Virus record (IMG/VR): IMGVR_UViG_3300023196_003936
Span: 1-26,291 of that record
Strand: one strand, 5' to 3'
Source: a virus
DNA: 26,291 nucleotides
Each line of letters begins with the position of its first letter. The first letter of the stretch is position 1. The notes beneath the pieces are model-generated. The model did not search any database. It was given only the letters and a program-made list of their open reading frames with translations, and was not told the origin of the DNA. Positions 7,748-13,730 of the stretch are shown here, piece after piece. The position numbers and the translations under genes are program-made.

Positions 7748-8370
7748 TAATTACTCCCTTCAGTAACTTTGACTTGTTTTGCGGCAGATTGCGGGGCTGT
7801 TGGATCCGCGACGGGTCCGGGAGCAGCGGGACCAGAATCAAAACGGGAGTATTGGCGTTCTGTATTGATGACGGCACCTCCGATTGAAATAGAAACTCTT
7901 TTTGGATATTTTTCAATTTTTCCGAAAATGTCGTCACCCTTCGTACTCGTGTCTACGGACGCGCCGCGTACTGCTGCAATTTTTCTTAATCTGTCGCCGA
8001 AATCGACAGACACGGAGTTGGGAGCGATAACTATAGGGGTCTCAACATACCCATTCCCGTCTAGAAGTTTTATTGACCACAGTGGTGATCTCGATATCAA
8101 ATCGTTTTCATAAATCGGTCTACTAAATTTATTTAAATTTGTAAGGAGATTTTTGAATTGTTGGGGGGATGTGAAGGTTTGTGCCACAGTAATGTTAATT
8201 GTTTGACCCGTCGTTTTATAGCTCTGGATAGCGTCTTGTCTTCCGTATACAGACACAGATTCCCACCCTATATCGTAGTCCAAACTGACACTCTCAAGGA
8301 TTGAAAAGCTTAGTTGTCCGAATTTGAGGTTGATAAACGGATATCTGTCTATTGTTACTGCTTTCGCCAT
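7747..8370 (-). CDS. Baseplate or tail tube-cap-like structural protein
   Basis: A 207-aa protein, mainly beta-strand by composition, with DYDIGWESVSVYGRQDAIQSY at about 30-50 (core IGWESVSVYGRQDAIQSY) and KTTGQTINITVAQTF after it. Such 'xYGRxDxxQxYKxTGQxIxI' segments are frequent in proteins encoded just after the tape measure in myophages, where they form the tube-baseplate junction. The C-terminal ~40 residues are Pro/Ala-rich and probably flexible. It starts 1 base after the tape measure stop and shares a TAATG junction with the LysM gene. I infer a junction role from position and fold type; no specific T4 homologue is claimed. Confidence 0.65.
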   Translation of the reverse strand: MAKAVTIDRYPFINLKFGQLSFSILESVSLDYDIGWESVSVYGRQDAIQSYKTTGQTINITVAQTFTSPQQFKNLLTNLNKFSRPIYENDLISRSPLWSIKLLDGNGYVETPIVIAPNSVSVDFGDRLRKIAAVRGASVDTSTKGDDIFGKIEKYPKRVSISIGGAVINTERQYSRFDSGPAAPGPVADPTAPQSAAKQVKVTEGSN

Positions 8371-8371
8371 A

Positions 8372-10783
8372 TTATCTACCTCCTGTTGTCTTAAAGTTGG
8401 GTTGAGCGTTCATCTTTCTTTGTAATCTCTCTTCTTGAATATCAAAAATCTTATCAAGGTTGCCATTAATATTGATTACCGGGGCATTATCGCCTTTATT
8501 ATTATCTACCATTGCTTTAGTTAGTTGGTCAATTGACTTTTTCAAGGCATTATTTGAATCTACCATAGCTGACTCAATTTCCATTCTTGCTTGGGCTATT
8601 TGATCTGTTTGCGTGTTTGTTTCCAATCCGAATACGCGGCTAACAACTGCGACACCTTGATCAAAAACCTTACCTAAGATGTCCAAGACCTCTGGAGATA
8701 ATAGATATCCGATAAAATCTTTCATTATTCCAAATAAGCTCTGAACTGCTCGTATTGGTGCCGTGATTGCGTCACCCATTGCTCGGAATGCATTGCCGAA
8801 GAGACCCAAGACCTCTATAAACGACGGACTGTTTCCGATAAAAATCATTGTGTATACATCTGCCAGCCAGCCAAGTAAGTATGCGAGATGTTTACCAACC
8901 CATATAATGGGTACAGACAAGAGAGAGATCGCCCCAGCGAATACTCGTAACGCCACCCCAGCACCGGTGAGTTCAAACAATAACCACCCTATATAACCAG
9001 CGAACATCATGAGTGATGAGCCGATGTGTTGTAAGACGGGAATGACTTTTTGCGTCATGGTTTTAAATACAGGATCCAACTCCTTCATAATGGGCTGGAC
9101 AGCCTCCGCGACCTGATTAAAAACATTCTTGAGTGCCAAAAATGCGCCGTAAGCAATGCCGGCAATGAGGATGAGTGGCGCGAGCCCTTGGACCATCCAG
9201 AGCATCAAGACTGTCTTTGCATACATAACAAACCCGCTCGTTTCATTTAATATTTCGTTAAAGCTTCCAATGTATGAATATGCCAAACCCATCATAACGA
9301 CCAGTGCTGATATTACAGCTATCACGGCACCGACCGGACCCGTTATAAAACCCATAGAGACACCAATGGCGAGAAGCGCGACTGGAATTGCCATCAGAGC
9401 TATCTTGAATGATGGATACGCGGCCATGAACGATGCTATTCCGCCTAGAAAGCCTTTAAAACCGCGAATAACTGGCTCTAAGTTTGCAACAACTGAAGTG
9501 AGCATACCAGTTAGGACTTCCATAACTGAATTAAATTTTGCTGTTTGTTCTGCCAACTTCTCAAGATCAGCCGCGCTCTGTTTTGTTTGCGGCTCCAATA
9601 AATCAAACCTATTATTCATAAGTAGGGCTAGTTCGCTCACATCCGCTAATCCCATAGCTGCAGCTGTTGCCTTTCTTTCGTAGTACTCCATCTGATCGAA
9701 TGATTTTCCGGCATCGTTAATGGCACTAGATAACATCCTCATTCTTTCTGTAGGATCTGTATTTTTTATCATTTTCGTCGTGCTCAGATATGGTCCACCT
9801 AATAGGGCATTTAGTTTACCAACTGCTTGTGCTGCGCCCTCAAAGGTATCAAATTGTTGTGTTATACTAAGTAAACTTTGGACTTCCATTCCTGCTGCCT
9901 TGGCATTTACAGCTAATTTCTTATATACGTCGGAAGATTTAGTGCCAAAGGCTGCTAGTTGCGGCAGAGCCTGTTGAAACCCTTCTGCCATCGCTTGGGG
10001 TGGCATGCCTATTTCTTGAGCCAAGACAAACATTTCACGCTGGAGGCTACTAGCTTCAGCCTCGGTCATAGCAAAGGCTGACATTAAAGTATTATATGTG
10101 GCGGCTGTGGTGGTCGCAGATATGCCCAACTCACTCAATACTGCTGTATTTTTTGCGAGCGACTCCTGTTGTGCTTCAGTTATACGGTTAAATCCTCCGA
10201 AGTTATTGATTAATCCGCCGTAAGCTTCAGTAATGTCTTTAACGCCTACCGATAAGGGGGAAAGGTCTCTTTGTAGTGAAATCATCTGGTTGCCGAACAT
10301 ATCCAGCGCACCAGTAGATCTGTTAAATTGTGTAAAAACCACATCTGTGGCGAAAGCGAGTGCCACCATTGCCTCAATCATGACTTCCGCGCCAGCTGAC
10401 AATAATTTGGCGGGATTGATGGCAGATTTAAACCCTGCCGTAAGATTAGCCATTGATGCAGCGGCGTTTTCTCCGCCTGTTGCCATCTCCAAGAATCCCC
10501 TAGCGTTTGACATTATACCATTTTCATTTTCTTTTAAAAGCCCGCCGAGGGAGCCAATCTTTTCCCCAAGACCGAAAGCTTTGTCGGCAAAACTAGATGC
10601 TGATGTTTCTCCGGCTTCGAGGGCGCGAGTAACATCTCTCCCTGATTCACTCAAATCTCGATAAGTTATACCCAATTTAGTCTGCACTTCGAGAAGTTCT
10701 CTGAGGGATTTTGTCAGATCTTGGACAGCTTCAGTGCTGCCTTCAGAAGTCAATGCTTCTAGGATTTGTTTTATTTCTGACAT
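8372..10783 (-). CDS. Tail tape measure protein
   Basis: An 803-aa protein that would set tail length and occupy the tube lumen until DNA ejection. The N-terminal ~430 residues are helical, with Ala/Gln/Glu-rich heptad-like stretches. A long hydrophobic region (about 450-670) follows with several membrane-like segments, for example ALMAIPVALLAIGVSMGFI and IAVISALVVMMGLAYSYIG. The C-terminus is again polar and helical. Long helices plus a central hydrophobic part, downstream of tube and chaperone genes and upstream of baseplate genes, is the hallmark of a tape measure. At 0.15 nm per helical residue the length predicts a tail of roughly 120 nm if the whole protein is used (inference). The ATG follows an AAGGA site. 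Confidence 0.85.
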   Translation of the reverse strand: MSEIKQILEALTSEGSTEAVQDLTKSLRELLEVQTKLGITYRDLSESGRDVTRALEAGETSASSFADKAFGLGEKIGSLGGLLKENENGIMSNARGFLEMATGGENAAASMANLTAGFKSAINPAKLLSAGAEVMIEAMVALAFATDVVFTQFNRSTGALDMFGNQMISLQRDLSPLSVGVKDITEAYGGLINNFGGFNRITEAQQESLAKNTAVLSELGISATTTAATYNTLMSAFAMTEAEASSLQREMFVLAQEIGMPPQAMAEGFQQALPQLAAFGTKSSDVYKKLAVNAKAAGMEVQSLLSITQQFDTFEGAAQAVGKLNALLGGPYLSTTKMIKNTDPTERMRMLSSAINDAGKSFDQMEYYERKATAAAMGLADVSELALLMNNRFDLLEPQTKQSAADLEKLAEQTAKFNSVMEVLTGMLTSVVANLEPVIRGFKGFLGGIASFMAAYPSFKIALMAIPVALLAIGVSMGFITGPVGAVIAVISALVVMMGLAYSYIGSFNEILNETSGFVMYAKTVLMLWMVQGLAPLILIAGIAYGAFLALKNVFNQVAEAVQPIMKELDPVFKTMTQKVIPVLQHIGSSLMMFAGYIGWLLFELTGAGVALRVFAGAISLLSVPIIWVGKHLAYLLGWLADVYTMIFIGNSPSFIEVLGLFGNAFRAMGDAITAPIRAVQSLFGIMKDFIGYLLSPEVLDILGKVFDQGVAVVSRVFGLETNTQTDQIAQARMEIESAMVDSNNALKKSIDQLTKAMVDNNKGDNAPVININGNLDKIFDIQEERLQRKMNAQPNFKTTGGR

Positions 10784-10798
10784 CTAGTAATTTTTTCC

Positions 10799-11128
10799 TT
10801 ATTTAAATGGCCACTTGATCCCTGTGGATTTTTCAAAGCCCTTTACCGCTTTGTTCAAAGATGTTTTTGTGTTATATGTCTTTGGGTTATTCAAGCCGTG
10901 TTTTTTGGCTGATTCTAAATATTTCTTTTCGTGACCGAGAGTTTTTGCAAAGGCTTTTAAATCTTTTGGCTTACCCTTAACGTGAGCATTTGGTCCGAAA
11001 ACAGGAAAGCCAAACATTTGTTTCAATATTAATTCAATGGTCATGCCTGCCATTCGAAGCAATCCTTCGTTTAATACCTCATCTTGGTTTTTAAGCTCTT
11101 CTAAATCTAAAACTATTTCTTTTTCCAT
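10799..11128 (-). CDS. Unknown small protein upstream of the tape measure
   Basis: A 109-aa basic protein that I do not recognise. It has an acidic N-terminus (MEKEIVLDLEELKNQDE), a short helix (LRMAGMTIELILKQMFGF) and a Lys-rich second half. It lies 15 bases upstream of the tape measure gene and 18 bases after the tube-like gene, inside the tail operon, so a role in tail assembly is likely. It has an AAGGAATAAG ribosome site before its ATG. Confidence 0.7.
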   Translation of the reverse strand: MEKEIVLDLEELKNQDEVLNEGLLRMAGMTIELILKQMFGFPVFGPNAHVKGKPKDLKAFAKTLGHEKKYLESAKKHGLNNPKTYNTKTSLNKAVKGFEKSTGIKWPFK

Positions 11129-11146
11129 TTTCTTATTCCTTTTATA

Positions 11147-11965
11147 TCACATTACTGCGACTATGATCTCTGATGCATTCGTGTCATCGACTTTGCCGGT
11201 GCCAACGGAGGCTTGTTTTAATTTCTCGGCACTGAATGGTACATTATATCGAAACACCATTTTACACTCCAACAGTCCATTTTCTGTATATGATAATTCG
11301 CCCAGATCGTAGCTTACTGGGGCAATCGATCTATAAACTACATTTTTTCTATCGTCCGAGCTTCTTTGATTTTTATCTACTTCTCGAAAAGTTCGACCTT
11401 TTGGGTTTTCTGTCAGAACAACGTTGCCGGTATTTCTTCCTCTAAACAACTCTACATTTATATAAGAACTTACACAATACGCTGTGTTGGGATCTGGAGC
11501 ATCTGCATCCATTGCTGCCCGGAAAGGGATATTTGCCGCTGGCTGCGGCTCACCATCGACGTTAGCGAAAGTTAGATAATAGGTATGAAATATTCTTGGT
11601 AGTAAATTAATAATATTTCCGTGAGGCGTATCTACTGCGTAAAAAGTTACTGTTATTTGTTGGAAGTCTGGATCTCTAGCTTCAGCCTGTCCATCTGAAA
11701 GTTGACCGGAAATATCTTCAAAGGAAACTTCTACAGTCGGAAGATCAATACTCTTAATTGCGTGACTAGGAATTTTAATTTCCTCTACATCATTGCCGCT
11801 AATAAGCCCATCGCTGATTGTGTTTTGTATTCCGGGGCTAACCTCTGGATCAGCTTGATAAAATTTTTCTGATTTTATAGCATAAACCTTCATATCCACT
11901 ATAAAGTTGTGAATTTGATAAGGCAAATAGTTTTTTGATGTCCAAAAGTCTGAACTAGCAGCCAT
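11147..11965 (-). CDS. Second tail tube-like protein (possible tube initiator)
   Basis: A 272-aa protein with tail-tube-fold character. VEVSFEDISGQLSDGQAEAR (about 75-94) precedes a strand QQITVTFYAVD, and the end has VSYDLGELSYTENGLLECKMVFRY, quoted here only by its core LGELSYTENGLLECKMVF. The 'Y/LGxLxYxxxxLLExxxxFxY' ending is like that of gp19-type tube proteins and the T4 gp54/gp48 tube-initiating relatives. It is not the major tube protein, which is better represented by 13090-13650. A strong AAGGGG site precedes the ATG. The gene starts a new unit just after the terminator at 11998-12039. Assignment as tube initiator or baseplate tube component is inference from fold resemblance. Confidence 0.6.
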   Translation of the reverse strand: MAASSDFWTSKNYLPYQIHNFIVDMKVYAIKSEKFYQADPEVSPGIQNTISDGLISGNDVEEIKIPSHAIKSIDLPTVEVSFEDISGQLSDGQAEARDPDFQQITVTFYAVDTPHGNIINLLPRIFHTYYLTFANVDGEPQPAANIPFRAAMDADAPDPNTAYCVSSYINVELFRGRNTGNVVLTENPKGRTFREVDKNQRSSDDRKNVVYRSIAPVSYDLGELSYTENGLLECKMVFRYNVPFSAEKLKQASVGTGKVDDTNASEIIVAVM

Positions 11966-11981
11966 GATATATCCCCTTTCT

Positions 11982-11993
11982 CTATAAATAGTT
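11982..11993 (-). promoter_or_regulatory. Shared intergenic motif AACTATTTATAG
   Basis: Read on the minus strand this is AACTATTTATAG, directly after a terminator and 17 bases before a start codon. Closely similar 12-mers occur at 17057-17068, 16624-16635 and 13697-13708. It could be a promoter element or an RNA processing site. The short distance to the ribosome site argues against an ordinary T4-type late promoter. Confidence 0.3.
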
Positions 11994-11997
11994 TTAC

Positions 11998-12039
11998 AAA
12001 AAAATAAAAATCCAAGAAATATTATTATCTCTTGGATTT
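11998..12039 (-). terminator. Rho-independent terminator after the tail chaperone genes
   Basis: On the minus strand a 10-bp stem (AAATCCAAGA pairing with TCTTGGATTT, as read on plus) with a 12-base loop is followed by TTTTATTTTTTT. The 5' arm lies inside the last codons of the small overlapping gene, so termination and the end of translation coincide. It separates the sheath-tube unit from the next tail unit. Confidence 0.85.
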
Positions 12040-12225
12040 AGAATGAGCTTTCTTCGCTTGTTCGGCTTCATTTTTTATTTCTTCAACCAAGCGATTCAAA
12101 AACCACCTTCTGATAACTATAGGAAGATTGTATGCTTCTATAAAGCTCCATCCGCCATGGTATTTCATTAGGAAAAATTCTTCATAAACATTCCTAATAT
12201 ATTCATCACTTAGGCCAAAAAAATT
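12025..12225 (-). CDS. Overlapping +1-frame extension of the gp26-like gene (probable tail assembly chaperone frameshift product)
   Basis: An open frame of 66 codons in the +1 frame relative to the 282-aa gene. It runs from just after an in-frame TAG (12226-12228) to TAA at 12025-12027. It begins NFFGLSDEYIRNVYEEFF and continues with GGWSFIEAYNLPIVIRRWFL and a Lys-rich tail. The first ATG (12168) would discard the first 19 codons and has no good ribosome site. The frame opens at a run of seven T (12217-12223) shared with the upstream gene, whose stop is at 12206-12208. A +1 or -2 slip there would fuse 63 residues to the upstream protein, giving about 342 residues. Tail chaperones of P2, lambda, Mu and many other phages are made this way at this genome position. 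A free-standing 47-aa protein from the ATG is the alternative. Confidence 0.65.
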   Translation of the reverse strand, partial: NFFGLSDEYIRNVYEEFFLMKYHGGWSFIEAYNLPIVIRRWFLNRLVEEIKNEAEQAKKAHSKSKR

Positions 12226-13054
12226 CTACGGTGAACGGTACCTCCAGGACCGTTCGGTAATCACAATTTTCACATTCAAAATCATGGTTCATTTCCACAT
12301 TGGGTGTGTTTCTTTTATAAACTTCTCGAAGGTGTTTGATGTCTCGTGCTGGTACCTTTGAGATAAATGCATTTAAAATTTCAGTAGTTGTGTCTCCGTT
12401 AACGGAAACGATCATTGTCTTAAGAACATCTTGCATTGATGTTTCAAGAAGCTTCTTTTTTCTTTTTGACTCTTGTGTTCTAGAAAGATACATCTCATCT
12501 TTACCAGTTAACAGCTTTGTCTCTACTTCCAACTTACTAAGAGGTAGCACCACAACTAGATTCCCATCGGCATTCCAATGTGACTCTGAATCATCTTCTG
12601 GGTGTAGAACATCAATAGAGTCTAAATCATATGTGATCTCATTAACGCTATTGCAGCTAGGGCAATTAATTTTTGCATTATATTCTTCGCCGTAGCCTGA
12701 TTTTCTTGCGGCAATCAACATCGCATTCCTATCACCAGTAAGCATGGTGGTTGGATCGATTGTTTTATCTACAATTACGCTTTTCAATAATCTCTCTAGG
12801 GCTACGCCCTGCTTGATCAATGTCTTAGAGGTAAGGATATCCTCTTCTTTAGCTGTCATGAATTTGATTTCAATGACATCAACACCATATAGTCGATGAT
12901 CTTCTGGGTAATACAGCCCCTTCGAAGGAAGTTCAACGAACTCTGTTGGTGTTGCAAAAGTTAGGGCTGCGCCGCCCATAGCAGCTACGGGATCCGTGTC
13001 TGCCGGTTTAGTAGATTCTTCCTTATTTAATCTACTCTTACTATTTCTAGCCAA
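12206..13054 (-). CDS. T4 gp26-family baseplate protein / tail assembly chaperone candidate
   Basis: A 282-aa protein with the gp26-family signature: ELPSKGLYYPEDHRLYG (41-57), IEIKFMTAKEEDILTSKTLI (61-80), then LTGDRNAMLIAARKSGYGEEY (about 105-125; core GDRNAMLIAARKSGYG). Two CxxC pairs, CPSC (131-134) and CENC (261-264), probably bind a metal together. In T4, gp26 is a baseplate hub assembly protein. The start is TTG with a GAGGTGA site 5 bases upstream. It lies between the tube gene and the tape measure region, where most phages keep frameshifted tail chaperones, and its end overlaps another frame at a run of seven T. I am confident of the family; the chaperone role is inference from context. 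Confidence 0.82.
   Translation of the reverse strand: MARNSKSRLNKEESTKPADTDPVAAMGGAALTFATPTEFVELPSKGLYYPEDHRLYGVDVIEIKFMTAKEEDILTSKTLIKQGVALERLLKSVIVDKTIDPTTMLTGDRNAMLIAARKSGYGEEYNAKINCPSCNSVNEITYDLDSIDVLHPEDDSESHWNADGNLVVVLPLSKLEVETKLLTGKDEMYLSRTQESKRKKKLLETSMQDVLKTMIVSVNGDTTTEILNAFISKVPARDIKHLREVYKRNTPNVEMNHDFECENCDYRTVLEVPFTVEFFWPK
12217..12223 (-). promoter_or_regulatory. Candidate programmed frameshift site (seven T)
   Basis: On the minus strand the gp26-like frame reads GAA TTT TTT TGG CCT AAG TGA. The +1 frame has a TAG just before the T run and then stays open for 66 codons. The window in which ribosomes could change frame is only about 20 bases and contains this homopolymer. A P-site Phe-tRNA can re-pair one base forward or two bases back with full matching. 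Confidence 0.6.
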
Positions 13055-13089
13055 TTCTCACCTCTTCTGTTAATTATTGGTTTTAAATG

Positions 13090-13650
13090 TTATTGATTAA
13101 AGTATTGGGTTCCGTCTTTGGTTTCACAAGTTGCCCAATCATACCTAAAGCTCATTTCAATTTCCGATAAATCCTCTGAAGCATAGTCCAGATCACCGAA
13201 GCCGAGCTTAATGAGGATAGCGTTTTTAAGGGTCCAAGTTTCTTGTGGATTTCCATCTGCATCAATCTGCGTAATTACAACTTCAAATGCCTGTCTTTTG
13301 GAGATGGTCTGTGGGTCTGCATCACCAGCTTCTTTTGGTCCCAAATACCCCATTCGCGTGAGCAAATCTAAAGTACCTTGGGCTGCATCGGGTGCAACTG
13401 GATCAATAAGGGTTAGACTAACCTCATTCCACTCCACCGTTCCGGGATAATAAAATTTGTGACTCAAATATTGAGCTTCTGCAGTATTTACTGTTATTTC
13501 TGGCTTGGTAACTGTTTTAGCAAACCAAAGCACTCCCGTACCCAGTGAAGAACCTGTTGTTGCTCCGCCATTGAGTTCGACTTGAAATCTATATTTCCTT
13601 TTTGGATTTGTTGTGCTCTGTGTCCAGAACCCGTCGTTTACGCTTGACAT
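13090..13650 (-). CDS. Major tail tube protein
   Basis: A 186-aa protein of gp19 type, forming the inner tube of the contractile tail. It starts with KRKYRFQVELNGG (about 17-29), then KTVTKPEITVNTAEAQYL (45-62), YPGTVEWNEVSLTLIDP (68-84) and the ending LDYASEDLSEIEMSFRYDWA (about 154-173). These are the strands and order seen in T4 gp19-like tubes (163 aa in T4). It lies directly after the sheath gene, the usual order. The ATG has an AAGGAGAAA site. A hairpin overlapping the sheath stop lies upstream. Confidence 0.88.
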   Translation of the reverse strand: MSSVNDGFWTQSTTNPKRKYRFQVELNGGATTGSSLGTGVLWFAKTVTKPEITVNTAEAQYLSHKFYYPGTVEWNEVSLTLIDPVAPDAAQGTLDLLTRMGYLGPKEAGDADPQTISKRQAFEVVITQIDADGNPQETWTLKNAILIKLGFGDLDYASEDLSEIEMSFRYDWATCETKDGTQYFNQ

Positions 13651-13696
13651 ATTTTATTTTCTCCTTAAAAAGCTTTCTGCCTAAAATAATATAGTT

Positions 13697-13708
13697 TTAT
13701 AAATGGTT
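13697..13708 (-). promoter_or_regulatory. Shared intergenic motif, variant AACCATTTATAA
   Basis: Minus-strand AACCATTTATAA lies between the sheath stop and the tube start, 47 bases before the tube ATG. It differs by two bases from the copy at 11982-11993. Function unknown. Confidence 0.22.
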
Positions 13709-13730
13709 TTCGAAGGATTAATCTTCGAAA
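13708..13730 (-). other. Hairpin overlapping the sheath stop codon
   Basis: TTTCGAAG and CTTCGAAA form an 8-bp stem around a 7-base loop that contains the sheath TAA. No T run follows on the minus strand, so it is unlikely to be a simple terminator. It could stabilise or allow processing of the sheath-tube transcript, which may help produce different amounts of the two proteins. Confidence 0.5.

Noticed and set aside
7707-7937. 76-codon minus-strand frame overlapping the 207-aa and LysM genes
   Set aside because: It lies in another frame of two well-supported coupled genes, has no ribosome site and no recognisable protein character.
9156-9683. 175-codon plus-strand frame inside the tape measure gene
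   Set aside because: Antisense shadow of a codon-rich gene; all other genes are on the minus strand and there is no promoter or ribosome site.
10233-10664. 143-codon plus-strand frame inside the tape measure gene
   Set aside because: Another antisense shadow with low-complexity Ala/Ser/Pro sequence.
11983-11990. T4-type late promoter TATAAATA
   Set aside because: The box reads in the plus direction, while all genes are on the minus strand; only its reverse complement is part of the shared motif.
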